DNA of 43,697 nt from Glaciihabitans sp. (GCA_017882805.1 JADGOT010000059.1:1-43697); one strand, 5' to 3'; positions 17,476 through 27,748 are shown, counted from the stretch's first letter. The notes: a model not told the origin generated them from the sequence alone. Translations and numbers: made by a program.

Positions 17476-17487
17476 TAGGCTGACCGC
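17476..17487 (+). promoter_or_regulatory. -10 element for leaderless MFS gene
   Basis: TAGGCT (17476-17481) is followed by six bases and the GTG start at 17488, with no ribosome-binding sequence. The same TAGGCT hexamer with the same spacing precedes dxs. Confidence 0.55.
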
Positions 17488-18834
17488 GTGAATTCGCGGC
17501 GTGCCTGGGTGGTCTTCGGCTTCGCCGTTTTCGACTACATCATGGCGGTGCTCCAGCGCTCGTCGCTCGGAGTCGCGGGAGTCGAGGCCACCGATCGCTT
17601 TCACGTCTCGGCCGCAGTGCTGTCCAGCCTCGCGGTCATCCAACTGATCGTCTACGCGGGCCTCCAGATTCCCGTCGGCGTGATTCTCGACCGGGTTGGT
17701 CCGCGCATCCTGCTGGCGACCGGCGCCGGGCTCATGGTGCTTGGCCAGTCCACGCTTGCACTTGCCCCGTCGATCGGCTTTGCGATCGTGGGGAGGGTTC
17801 TACTCGGCGCGGGCGATGCCATGACGTTCATCTCTGTACTCCGGCTGCTGCCAAATTGGTTCTCCGGGCGTCGGCTTCCGATTGTTTCGCAGTGGGTGGG
17901 CACGCTCGGGCAAGTGGGCCAGATACTCTCCGCAGCGCCGCTCACCCTGCTGCTGGGCGCGGTCGCGTGGACCCCAACCTTCCTGATCCTGGCCGGCGCT
18001 TCGACCCTGGGGCTCATCGGAGTCCTGCTCTTTGTCGACAATGGCATTACCCCGGTCACTCGCTCGATGCCGGCCGTTGCGGGTCAGGGTGTTTCGCCGT
18101 TGCGACACATTCGGGACGCTCTGGCCCGCCCGGGCACCCGGCTCGGATTCTGGTCGCACTTCGTGACGCAATCGTCGGGCACGGTCTTCGCACTGCTGTG
18201 GGGATTCCCGTTCCTCTCGATTGCGCTGGGATATGGCCCATCGAATGCCTCGCTGCTACTTACGCTCATGGTCGTCTCAGCCATTGTCGTCGGGCCGATT
18301 CTCGGCCTCCTCACCGCGCGCTTTCCGCTGCGGCGAAGCAGCATCGTGCTCGGGATCGTGATCGGTATGGCAGTCGCGTGGGGGATCGTACTGGGATGGC
18401 CGGGACGTCCACCGGTGTGGAGCGTGGTCGTTCTGGTCGTGGTGATCGCCATCGGCGGTCCGGGCTCCCTGATTGGTTTTGATTTTGCCCGCACCTTTAA
18501 CCCGCTCCGCAGCCTCGGATCGGCGAATGGAATCGTCAACGTTGGGGGATTTCTCGCCTCATTCGTGATGATGTTCGTCATCGGTGTTGTGCTCGACTCG
18601 ATAAATCGCGCAACGGGGGGATCATCAAGCGCATCCAGCCTGTACTCGCTCGCCGGATTCCGAATCGCGTTCCTGGTGCAGTACGTGGTGGTTGGCACCG
18701 GGGTCGTCTTTCTGACCATCGCCCGTCGCCAAACCAGACGACGCCTGCACGAACAAGAAGGAATAGAAGTAGCTCCGCTCTGGGTTGCACTAATGCGGGC
18801 CTGGCGGCACCGCGGCATCCGAGGGACCCGATAG
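17488..18834 (+). CDS. MFS transporter
   Basis: This 448-residue protein has about twelve hydrophobic helices and the MFS loop 2-3 motif as GVILDRVGPR, plus the related loop 8-9 segment before SSIVLGIVIGMAVAWG. The segment LLGAGDAMTFISVLRLLPNWFS resembles permeases that carry organic acids or nitrate, but the substrate cannot be told. It should work in the cytoplasmic membrane using an ion gradient. The C-terminal tail is basic (ARRQTRRRLHEQEG). The GTG start lies behind a TAGGCT -10 and lacks a ribosome-binding site. Confidence 0.88.
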   Translation: MNSRRAWVVFGFAVFDYIMAVLQRSSLGVAGVEATDRFHVSAAVLSSLAVIQLIVYAGLQIPVGVILDRVGPRILLATGAGLMVLGQSTLALAPSIGFAIVGRVLLGAGDAMTFISVLRLLPNWFSGRRLPIVSQWVGTLGQVGQILSAAPLTLLLGAVAWTPTFLILAGASTLGLIGVLLFVDNGITPVTRSMPAVAGQGVSPLRHIRDALARPGTRLGFWSHFVTQSSGTVFALLWGFPFLSIALGYGPSNASLLLTLMVVSAIVVGPILGLLTARFPLRRSSIVLGIVIGMAVAWGIVLGWPGRPPVWSVVVLVVVIAIGGPGSLIGFDFARTFNPLRSLGSANGIVNVGGFLASFVMMFVIGVVLDSINRATGGSSSASSLYSLAGFRIAFLVQYVVVGTGVVFLTIARRQTRRRLHEQEGIEVAPLWVALMRAWRHRGIRGTR

Positions 18835-18975
18835 TCCATGAGCGACCCGATGGCAAGAGCCGGGTGGGAAACGTGCAATAATCGACGTTGTAGACCCTGT
18901 TAGGGCCTGTACGCACTGTTCACCTTTGTGGTGACCGGCGTCAGGACTTGACAAGGGTCTTAGTTGTGCCGCCGC

Positions 18976-19023
18976 ACGGCAACAACACAGCGCACGGAAA
19001 CAACACAGACGGTAACAACACAG
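18976..19023 (+). repeat. three direct repeats in the sigA leader
   Basis: Three 15-nt copies of ACGGNAACAACACAG lie at 18976-18990, 18994-19008 and 19009-19023. They are identical except for the fifth base, which is C, A and T in turn. The second and third copies abut; three bases separate the first two. They sit about 100 bases upstream of the sigA start, downstream of a TTGACA sequence at 18948-18953 that could be a -35. The A/C-rich sequence should be unstructured in RNA and could be a protein-binding site on the mRNA or DNA. Confidence 0.75.
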
Positions 19024-19119
19024 ATTTTTGCGCCGCGAAGCAGCGACCACGAACACGGTGTCTACGAAGTACTAAGCAACAGCAATCAATACCCCTAAAG
19101 ACGAAGGATGGGTGTTCGC

Positions 19120-20562
<1,443 letters not shown>

Positions 20563-20566
20563 GCCA

Positions 20567-21961
20567 GTGCGCGCACCGCGCCTGCTGCTCACACTGCGCT
20601 TGTTGATAGCGGTGGGGGTGGCCAAGCTCGCGGGTGTGGCTATTCGCGCGATCGGCCGGCAGGGAACTCACACCCCCGGCCTGATCGCGCGGAAGCTCTA
20701 CCCGGGAATCATCGGCGCGATCCGCCATCCGGCGCGCGTGGTGGTGGTAACGGGCACAAACGGTAAGACCACGGTGTCGAACCTGCTCACTGAGGCACTC
20801 CTGGGCGAGGGAATGCGCGTTGCGAGCAACCGCATCGGATCTAACCTTGCTGCCGGCATCGCAACGACGCTTGTTGGCGCCGTGAGCTGGACCGGCAAGC
20901 CGAGAGTCGATATCGCCGTCCTGGAGATGGATGAGCGGTCCGCAAAACTGGTGCTCCCGGGGCTCGCCCCCGATGTTCTGGTGTGCATGAACCTCACCCG
21001 CGACTCGATCAAGCGAAACGCCCATCCCGCGTACATTGCATGGATCGTGTCGTCGGCGCTGTCTGAATCCACCAGCCTCGTGCTCAACGCGGACGACCTG
21101 ATCGCCTCGTCGCTCGGGACTGAAGCCAATCCGCGCACCTACTTCGCTGTCGACCGCTTGCCAACGGACGGGACCACGCCGCGCGGCGCAGCGGTGGATG
21201 TCGCGATCTGTCCGGTGTGCGATTCTCGGCTCGAGTGGGACTACTGGCGGTTCAACCACATTGGCAAGGCACACTGCCCAACGGGCGACTTCCGTTCACC
21301 CGAGGCGACCTTTCGGGCGACTGAAATTGATGCTTCGGCCGGTCGGGTCACGCTCGAGCTCGACGGCGAGAGCCGCCAGGCTCGACTCATCAACGACAAC
21401 ATCGTCAACGTGTACAACGAGATTGCCGTCGCCGCGACGCTCGATCGTCTCGGGGTGACGAAAGATCGCATTGTGGCAGCCTTCGAGCACCTGGAGCCAC
21501 CGACGACACGGTTTGCGCTCGAGGTCGTCGGCCGGGTGCAACTCGTGCGGCTGCTGACGAAAGGGCTGGTCGGCGTCGCCTGTTCGCGGGCGTTCGAATA
21601 TCTGGCGACTTTTGCTGGTCGCAAGGCAATCGTGCTCAACATCGATGAGGTCAGCGAGCGCGTGACCGAGGTCGAGAACACCGCCTGGACTTACGACGCC
21701 GACTATGAATACCTAGCGAACGACTCGCTCGGTCAAGTTGTCGTCGGGGGAGTACGGCGGTACGACCAGGCGCTGCGGCTGGCAATCGCCGGCGTCGACC
21801 CCGCGCGCATCGTGACCGTCCAGTCGGAGATCGCGGGGGCGGATCAGGTTGAGCTCGAGGGAGTCGACGACGTCTTTAACCTTCACAGCGTGCACAACGC
21901 CGTAATCACTGGCACGCCGGTGCAGGAACGACTTCGAGCTCGACTGCAGGAGCGCCAGTGA
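20567..21961 (+). CDS. murT: MurT-like Mur ligase (DUF1727)
   Basis: MurT is the ligase subunit of the MurT/GatD complex that amidates the D-Glu alpha-carboxyl of lipid II. This 464-residue protein has the ATP P-loop VTGTNGKTTVSN (61-72), LNADD (173-177), and a Cys ribbon region with CPVC (215-218) and HCPTG (236-240). Only three of the usual four ribbon cysteines remain. At the end of the C-terminal domain the family motif around Asp349 of S. aureus MurT appears as ENTAWTYDAD, with Asn371 at the Asp position, by my alignment from memory. The start is GTG at 20567; an upstream start at 20462 would run through sigA. It overlaps the GatD-like gene by GTGA and very likely forms a complex with it. 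Confidence 0.88.
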   Translation: MRAPRLLLTLRLLIAVGVAKLAGVAIRAIGRQGTHTPGLIARKLYPGIIGAIRHPARVVVVTGTNGKTTVSNLLTEALLGEGMRVASNRIGSNLAAGIATTLVGAVSWTGKPRVDIAVLEMDERSAKLVLPGLAPDVLVCMNLTRDSIKRNAHPAYIAWIVSSALSESTSLVLNADDLIASSLGTEANPRTYFAVDRLPTDGTTPRGAAVDVAICPVCDSRLEWDYWRFNHIGKAHCPTGDFRSPEATFRATEIDASAGRVTLELDGESRQARLINDNIVNVYNEIAVAATLDRLGVTKDRIVAAFEHLEPPTTRFALEVVGRVQLVRLLTKGLVGVACSRAFEYLATFAGRKAIVLNIDEVSERVTEVENTAWTYDADYEYLANDSLGQVVVGGVRRYDQALRLAIAGVDPARIVTVQSEIAGADQVELEGVDDVFNLHSVHNAVITGTPVQERLRARLQERQ

Positions 21962-22722
21962 GTCGCGCGCTAACCATCGAGATGCTGTTCCCGGAGATCG
22001 CAAATCTTCATGGGGACAACTTCAACATCACGTACCTGTCGCAGTGTCGCCCTGACGCGCGGGTGATTCGCACCGGGCTCACCGACACGCCGGCCTTCGT
22101 CTCAGGTCCCGTCGATCTGATCTACCTCGGCCCTTTGACCGAGCAAGGACAACTCAAGGCTGTCGAACGGCTGACGCCGCACCGCGACCGGATCGAGGCG
22201 CTGATCGAGTCGGGAACGATGTTCCTGTTCACCCACAATGCGCTCGAAGTTCTGGGTACCCGCATTCGCAACGACGAGATGCACTACGACGTGCCCGGCG
22301 TTGGCATCTTCGAACTGGAGTCGACCCTCGCGATGTTCGGACGGTACAACGGCAAGGTCATTGGCACGGTGCCGGGGGTCGGGCCTGAGCATCCGGTCGT
22401 CGGCTACAAGTCGCAGTTTTCGATGGTTGCCGCGCCCGAGTCCCTGCCTGGGTTCTTCACCGCGGATCGCGGGATCGGTCGCAATTCGGCCACTGCAGTC
22501 GAGGGTGTTCGCAGAAACAACTTTCTGGGCACCTCGCTGCTTGGGCCGATTCTTGTTGACAACCCGCACTTCGCGCGGGCTCTACTCGCGCAGCTCGACC
22601 CGGACACCGAGCCGATGCTTGCTCATGAGGAATTTGCGCTGGCGGCCTACGATGCCCGACTCGCCGACTTTAGGGATGAGCGCCGCTGGCACCCCTTCGA
22701 GCGCATCCGATCATCTGCGTAG
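21958..22722 (+). CDS. GatD-like glutamine amidotransferase lacking catalytic residues
   Basis: GatD supplies ammonia to MurT by hydrolysing glutamine with a Cys-His pair. This 254-residue protein is collinear with GatD: it starts LTIEMLFPEIANLHGDNFN, has VDLIYLGPLTEQGQ where GatD has its GGG turn, and ends in FLGTSLLGPILVDNP. The nucleophile elbow, CGGYQ-FLG in S. aureus GatD, reads FTHNALEVLG, with His93 at the Cys position. The GTYLHGP motif reads GTSLLGP, with Leu195 at the catalytic His. It should therefore have no glutaminase activity. The GTG start overlaps the murT stop by four bases. It may be a structural partner, or part of a ligase that uses a different amine donor. Confidence 0.85.
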   Translation: MSRALTIEMLFPEIANLHGDNFNITYLSQCRPDARVIRTGLTDTPAFVSGPVDLIYLGPLTEQGQLKAVERLTPHRDRIEALIESGTMFLFTHNALEVLGTRIRNDEMHYDVPGVGIFELESTLAMFGRYNGKVIGTVPGVGPEHPVVGYKSQFSMVAAPESLPGFFTADRGIGRNSATAVEGVRRNNFLGTSLLGPILVDNPHFARALLAQLDPDTEPMLAHEEFALAAYDARLADFRDERRWHPFERIRSSA

Positions 22723-22818
22723 ATCGCGGTGGCGTCGTCTGTGGCGAGTCATCCGCAGGATCGGGACCGGGCTATGTCGCTGCGCTCATGAGTCAGCAAA
22801 GCATCCACCAAGCCGCGG

Positions 22819-22838
22819 GAATCACCTATAGGTGATTC
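22819..22838. other. perfect 20-bp palindrome between convergent genes
   Basis: The sequence GAATCACCTATAGGTGATTC is an exact 20-bp palindrome. It lies 97 bases after the GatD-like stop and 10 bases after the end of the convergent DUF7455 gene. As RNA it would form an 8-bp stem with a TATA loop, but no U-run follows on either strand. It may be a bidirectional terminator or a protein-binding site. Confidence 0.55.
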
Positions 22839-22847
22839 GGCCCTAAG

Positions 22848-23075
22848 TTACGCGTTCTGCTCGTCGAGCAGGCGATAGGACTCGTCGTGCCACTCGAGTG
22901 CGGTGGTCGACAGCTTGTCTTTGAACTGGGCCGCGTGGTGTGCGCAGAAGAGAAGTTCGCCCGTGCTCATGGTCGCTCGTACGTAGGCCTGTGCACCGCA
23001 GCTGTCGCAGCGGTCGAGTCCGGAAAGCTGGTACGCGGAGTGAAGCTCGATCTCGTTCTCGGTGATCTGCGACAT
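22848..23075 (-). CDS. DUF7455 small Cys/His-rich protein
   Basis: This 75-residue protein has the family pattern DRCDSCGAQAYVRA (C23, C26), then GELLFCAHH (C44, H46, H47). It therefore probably binds one zinc. The DUF7455 family is widespread in actinobacteria next to sigA and the topoisomerase genes. No function is established. AAGGAG stands at good spacing before the ATG at 23075. It is divergent from parE, with 218 bases between; that gap contains TAGTCT (23252-23257), a possible parE -10. Confidence 0.85.
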   Translation of the reverse strand: MSQITENEIELHSAYQLSGLDRCDSCGAQAYVRATMSTGELLFCAHHAAQFKDKLSTTALEWHDESYRLLDEQNA

Positions 23076-23293
23076 TGGCTGCTCCTTCGGGTTCCAGTTT
23101 CTTATCGTTCCGTGACTCTATACAAACATGCTCGCGTTACAGACGTGGGTCATTCGCTCGGTATTTCCACGCTATTTCGCTCTGCGCGCAAAGTAGAGGG
23201 CCGAAGTACCCCAGTCCGGGTGTCGATCGCGCCGAGGTCGCACCCAGTAATTAGTCTTGAGAGGTTCCACGCCAAAGTTCATAAGGAGTTCTC

Positions 23294-25387
23294 GTGGCAA
23301 GTTCCGACTACTCCGCGAGGCACCTCTCGGTGCTCGAGGGGCTTGAGGCTGTCCGCAAGAGGCCCGGCATGTACATCGGGTCGACGGATGCCCGCGGCCT
23401 CATGCACTGTCTTTGGGAGATCATCGACAACTCGGTCGACGAGGCTCTCGCTGGCCACGGATCAACCATCGAGATTGTGCTGCACCCCGACAATTCCGTT
23501 GAGGTTCGCGATCGCGCCCGCGGCATCCCCGTCGACATCGAACCAAAGACCGGTCTCACCGGCGTCGAGGTCGTGTTCACGAAGCTGCACGCCGGCGGCA
23601 AGTTTGGCTCGGGCTCATACGCGGCGTCCGGAGGTTTGCACGGCGTCGGCGCCTCAGTCGTCAATGCGCTGTCCGAGCGCCTCGATGTCGAGGTCGATCG
23701 TGACGGCAAGACCTACGCAATGTCGTTTCACCGCGGCGAGCCCGGCACGTTCGCAGATACCGACCCAGCAGTCCCGACCCCGGATGCCCCATTTTCGCCG
23801 TTCCTTTCCGGCAGCGAGCTGCGCATCGTCGGCAAGGTTGCCAAGAACGTCACCGGCACGCGCATCCGCTACTGGGCCGACTCGCAGATCTTCACTCGTG
23901 GCGCGGATTTCCAAACCGATGAACTCATGGCACGTGCTCGACAGACGGCCTTTCTCGTGCCAGGAATCAGCCTCGACATCGAAGACCGTCGCGGCGCCGA
24001 GCCCATCTCGTCCTCGTTCAGTTTCGCCGGCGGCATCTCCGAGTTTGTCGAGTACCTGGCCCAGGACGCCCCGCTCACCGACACCTGGCGGATGCAGGGT
24101 GCCGGTACCTTCACCGAGACGGTCCCCGTGCTGCAGCCGACCGGCGCAATGATGCCAACCGAACTCACGCGTACCTGTGACGTTGACATCGCACTTCGCT
24201 GGGGAACCGGCTACGACACGGTTTTCAAGAGCTTCGTCAACATCATTGCGACGCCCAAGGGCGGCACTCATCAGGCCGGTTTTGAACAAGGCATGATGAA
24301 GTTTCTCCGGTCGCAGGTCGAACTGAACGCGCGTCGGCTCAAGGTGGGTACCGACAAGCTCGAGAAGGACGACATTCTCGCGGGACTGACCGCCGTGCTC
24401 ACGGTTCGGCTGCCCGAGCCGCAGTTTGAGGGCCAGACCAAGGAAGTTCTGGGAACGCCGGCCGTGCGCAACATCGTCGCCGCGGTCATCGCGAAGACCA
24501 TGGCAGAGAGGTTCGGTTCATCCAAGCGCGACGACAAGGCGCAGTCGGCGCTCGTGCTCGACAAGATCGTCGCGGAGATGAAGTCGCGCATCTCGGCACG
24601 CGCCCACAAAGAGACTCAACGACGTAAGAACGCCCTCGAGAGTTCGTCGCTGCCTGCGAAACTCGTCGACTGCCGATCGAATGACGTACTCAACACGGAG
24701 CTAATGATCGTCGAGGGTGACTCAGCGCTCGGCACCGCAAAGCTCGCCCGTGATAGCGAGTATCAGGCGCTTCTCCCCATCCGGGGCAAGATCCTCAACG
24801 TGCAGAAGGCATCCGTTTCCGACATGCTCGGCAACGCCGAGTGTGCCTCGATCATTCAGGTGGTGGGGGCGGGTTCTGGCCGCACCTTCGATATCTCGCA
24901 GGCGCGCTACGGCAAGATCATCATGATGAGCGACGCCGACGTCGATGGTGCCCACATCCGCACTCTGCTACTGACCCTGTTCTTCCGCTATATGCGGCCC
25001 ATGATCGAAGAGGGTCGAGTATTCGCCGCCGTGCCTCCGCTCCATCGCGTGATCGTGATGAATCCCGGCTCAAAACCCAACGAGACGATCTACACCTACT
25101 CGGAGGCCGAACTTGCCGGTGTGCTCGCAGGGCTTAAGCGATCAGGCAAGCGCTACCAGGACCCCATCCAGCGCTACAAGGGACTCGGCGAGATGGATGC
25201 CGACCAGCTCGCGACAACCACAATGGATCGCCGTCATCGCACCCTGCGGCGCGTCACAGTCAAGGATGCTGCTGCCGCCGAGGAGGCGACAAGGGTTTTT
25301 GAGCTTCTCATGGGCAATGAGGTGGCGCCCCGAAAAGAGTTCATCGTCGCGGGGGACGGATTCGATCGATCGCGAATTGACTCCTAG
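23294..25387 (+). CDS. parE: DNA topoisomerase IV subunit B
   Basis: The 697-residue protein is a type IIA topoisomerase ATPase subunit. It has the GHKL motifs EIIDNSVDEALAGH, VRDRARGIPVD and GGLHGVGASVVNALS, a transducer domain, then TOPRIM with VEGDSALGTAKLARD and the metal Asp residues in MMSDADVDGAHI. It ends in the QRYKGLGEMDADQL region. With ParC it should untangle daughter chromosomes. I call it ParE because a matching A subunit (29008-31497) lies close by on the opposite strand, as in other actinobacteria with a second topoisomerase set; GyrB cannot be fully excluded by eye. AAGGAG precedes the GTG at 23294. Confidence 0.92.
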   Translation: MASSDYSARHLSVLEGLEAVRKRPGMYIGSTDARGLMHCLWEIIDNSVDEALAGHGSTIEIVLHPDNSVEVRDRARGIPVDIEPKTGLTGVEVVFTKLHAGGKFGSGSYAASGGLHGVGASVVNALSERLDVEVDRDGKTYAMSFHRGEPGTFADTDPAVPTPDAPFSPFLSGSELRIVGKVAKNVTGTRIRYWADSQIFTRGADFQTDELMARARQTAFLVPGISLDIEDRRGAEPISSSFSFAGGISEFVEYLAQDAPLTDTWRMQGAGTFTETVPVLQPTGAMMPTELTRTCDVDIALRWGTGYDTVFKSFVNIIATPKGGTHQAGFEQGMMKFLRSQVELNARRLKVGTDKLEKDDILAGLTAVLTVRLPEPQFEGQTKEVLGTPAVRNIVAAVIAKTMAERFGSSKRDDKAQSALVLDKIVAEMKSRISARAHKETQRRKNALESSSLPAKLVDCRSNDVLNTELMIVEGDSALGTAKLARDSEYQALLPIRGKILNVQKASVSDMLGNAECASIIQVVGAGSGRTFDISQARYGKIIMMSDADVDGAHIRTLLLTLFFRYMRPMIEEGRVFAAVPPLHRVIVMNPGSKPNETIYTYSEAELAGVLAGLKRSGKRYQDPIQRYKGLGEMDADQLATTTMDRRHRTLRRVTVKDAAAAEEATRVFELLMGNEVAPRKEFIVAGDGFDRSRIDS

Positions 25388-25402
25388 CTAAACTCAGCAC
25401 AC

Positions 25403-26962
25403 ATGGGTCGTCGGCTGCTCTCGATCGCTGGTGCGACGATCCTGATTGCTGCGGTTACCGCGCTGATCTTTCTTATTCGGGCGGGCGATCCTTCCGGCTC
25501 CAACTGGCCGATCCACTTCGAACTGCGCTCGAGCGACAACGGAGTGCTCTTCCAATTTGCCCAGGACGTAGTCCGAGGCAGGCCACTCGACTGGAGTTTC
25601 TCGCCACAGGTCTTTGTCTTCCCCGAGATCCCGATCAGTCTCGTTGCGTACCTGGTGGCCGGTGGAGCCGTTCAGGTGTACTTCCTGATCGTCGCGGCGA
25701 TCAACAACGCGCTACTGTTCGTCGGGCTGTTCGCCGTGGTGCGGCACCTCTATCGAGGCGAGTCTCTCGCGCGTCGCCTTCTCCGCGCTGGTATTGCGAT
25801 GTTTCCGCTGCTCCTGTTGCCACTCCTCGGAAGCACCTGGTTGTTCGAATACCAGCTTGCGCCGACCTACTACTTCGGCATGTACCTGGTAATAGTTGTC
25901 GCGCCGATGCTGTTCCTGGGGTGCGCGCCGTGGGTAAAGATCGCAATCGCTACTGGGATCGCGCTGATCGCAGCGTCAAACCCGCTCACGCTGGTGTTCA
26001 CTGTGCCCGCACTCGCCTGCGTGCTGGTCGTGCGCGGCGTGGCCGACGGGATTCGCGGGGTGGCGCGACCGGCACTTTTCGCGGCCGGTGCAATTACCGG
26101 CGCGCTGATCATTCGACTCGTGTTCTTTGGCCGGCTGCAGGGAGCCTCGCCGCTTGCCTATGTATCGACGTCGATCTTCTCCGCGCGCGTGCAAGTCATC
26201 TTCGGCTACCTTCGGTCGCTTCTTGGCGCTCCCGCCACTGCGGCAGTCGTCGTGCTCGGCTGCTTCCTTACGCTGGCTGGCTTCGGCGTCGCGGTGTGGA
26301 TTGCGGTTCGCATACTTCGCGGACGGCAGCGCGCTCGCGGGGTTCCCGTGGTCGCGCTGTACTACGCGCTAGTACCGTTCACGGGTCTGGTGTGCACCGC
26401 CCTCCTGCTCATCACGGACTACCTGTACCTGTGGCCGGTTCTGATCCTGCCGATCGTGCTCGTGTTACTTCCCCTGCCGCGTAGTTGGGTGCCGTGGGGC
26501 GCGGTTGTGATGGCAGCGAGCCTTGTTGTGGCGGGATCGATCACGGGCGGCGTCGTAAACCTCGCGCGGGTATCGACCTACTTCACCTATCGCAGCGCGG
26601 AGGCCCGGTGCCTTGATGCGAAACTTCCGACCGGAATGACCGTCGGCTACGCGACCTTCTCGGATGCGCGCAGGATTGAACTCACATCGCAGCGCGGTAT
26701 TCGTTTGATCCAGCTGAAGAGCAGTGGCGTTCGCGCATACTGGCTGACGAACCGTGACTATGCGCGGGACAGTGTCGGGCAATTTTTCTATGTCAATGCG
26801 CACGGCGATGAAGCAGCAATCGACGTTGGGTACCTCGAACGTCACTTCGGTAAACCCGACGCCTCGTTCACCTGCGCACCGGGAGAAACCGTGCTGATCT
26901 ACACAGGGTCTAGCGCAGTGGCCAAAATAAAGGCTCGCTACGCGACGCTCCCGGCACCATAG
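25403..26962 (+). CDS. polytopic membrane protein, possibly GT-C glycosyltransferase
   Basis: The 519-residue protein has an N-terminal helix, an outer loop with acidic residues (HFELRSSDNGVLFQFAQDV), about nine or ten more helices up to near residue 385, and a soluble C-terminal part of about 125 residues. The first large loop after helix 1, holding Glu and Asp, and the overall layout resemble GT-C membrane glycosyltransferases, which use lipid-linked sugars at the outer face. I cannot identify the family. The neighbouring glycosyltransferase and sugar-nucleotide dehydrogenase support a role in surface glycans. The ATG follows parE by 15 bases; TAAACT eight bases upstream is a weak -10 candidate. 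Confidence 0.7.
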   Translation: MGRRLLSIAGATILIAAVTALIFLIRAGDPSGSNWPIHFELRSSDNGVLFQFAQDVVRGRPLDWSFSPQVFVFPEIPISLVAYLVAGGAVQVYFLIVAAINNALLFVGLFAVVRHLYRGESLARRLLRAGIAMFPLLLLPLLGSTWLFEYQLAPTYYFGMYLVIVVAPMLFLGCAPWVKIAIATGIALIAASNPLTLVFTVPALACVLVVRGVADGIRGVARPALFAAGAITGALIIRLVFFGRLQGASPLAYVSTSIFSARVQVIFGYLRSLLGAPATAAVVVLGCFLTLAGFGVAVWIAVRILRGRQRARGVPVVALYYALVPFTGLVCTALLLITDYLYLWPVLILPIVLVLLPLPRSWVPWGAVVMAASLVVAGSITGGVVNLARVSTYFTYRSAEARCLDAKLPTGMTVGYATFSDARRIELTSQRGIRLIQLKSSGVRAYWLTNRDYARDSVGQFFYVNAHGDEAAIDVGYLERHFGKPDASFTCAPGETVLIYTGSSAVAKIKARYATLPAP

Positions 26963-26971
26963 GGTTGATTC

Positions 26972-27748
26972 ATGGCGCCCGGCTCCCACCCTTCCTCTGT
27001 GGTCTACACGGCACTGTTGGGTGGCTACGAAACGCTCAATGAGGAGCAGTACGTCGGGAACGGCGACGCGCGATTCATTTGTTACACGGATGACCCCCAC
27101 CTGGTAAGCGATGTCTGGGACATCCAAGTTGTCGAACCTCTTTTTCCTGACGATCTGGCGCGCAGCCAGCGTGACATCAAGATTCGGGGCACTCGAGAGC
27201 TCGATCGGTTCGACCGAACGCTGTACATCGACAATTCCGTTTCGCTCACCGGACCAGCGACTGTCATTCTCGATGGCTGGCTGAGTGCTCATGACCTCGC
27301 GGTGCCGCTTCACAGCTTTCATCCCACGGTTCTCGACGAGTTCCGTGCCGTGCTCACCCTTGGTTTCGACGATCCGGCCAGAGTGGGCGCTCAGCTGGAA
27401 GATTATGCAGAGACAGACCGAAACCTTCTCCGCGAACGTCCCTCCTGGAACGGGATGATCGCTCGCAGAAATACCCCGGAAGTGCAGCGCACTATGTCGC
27501 AGTGGTTCGATGAGATTGTCCGGTATTCACGTCGCGACCAACTCTCTGCGAATCGTGTTTTTGGCCGAACCGGAATCTCGGTGAATCGGGTGGAAATCGA
27601 CAACAACGTGTCCGAGGTGCATCGGTGGCCCGTCGACTTGGGGCGATCCGCATCGGCCCGAGACGTACGGGAGCAGTACGGCGTCGCGAATCTTGCACGC
27701 GTACACCAACTTCAGCTCGAACTCGCAGGCGTAGGAGGAATCGAATGA
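26972..27748 (+). CDS. DUF616 glycosyltransferase-like protein
   Basis: The 258-residue protein matches the DUF616 (TOD1/MUCI70-like) glycosyltransferase family: VVYTALLGGYETLNE at the start, RFICYTDDP, then R..RDIKIRGT and the LYIDNSVSLTG turn with a putative metal- or nucleotide-binding Asp. Late in the protein is YSRRDQLSANRVFGRTG, the family's Arg-Asp-Gln motif. It is likely cytosolic and transfers a sugar to an unknown acceptor. It starts 9 bases after the membrane protein and overlaps the dehydrogenase by ATGA. The three genes look like one transcription unit. Confidence 0.75.
   Translation: MAPGSHPSSVVYTALLGGYETLNEEQYVGNGDARFICYTDDPHLVSDVWDIQVVEPLFPDDLARSQRDIKIRGTRELDRFDRTLYIDNSVSLTGPATVILDGWLSAHDLAVPLHSFHPTVLDEFRAVLTLGFDDPARVGAQLEDYAETDRNLLRERPSWNGMIARRNTPEVQRTMSQWFDEIVRYSRRDQLSANRVFGRTGISVNRVEIDNNVSEVHRWPVDLGRSASARDVREQYGVANLARVHQLQLELAGVGGIE

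Noticed and set aside
18976-19023. CRISPR array
   Set aside because: Only three 15-nt repeats with spacers of 0-3 nt; no array structure and no cas genes.
27625-27744. Upstream extension of the nucleotide-sugar dehydrogenase
   Set aside because: It lies inside the DUF616 gene in another frame; AGGAGG and the NAD motif place the start at 27745.
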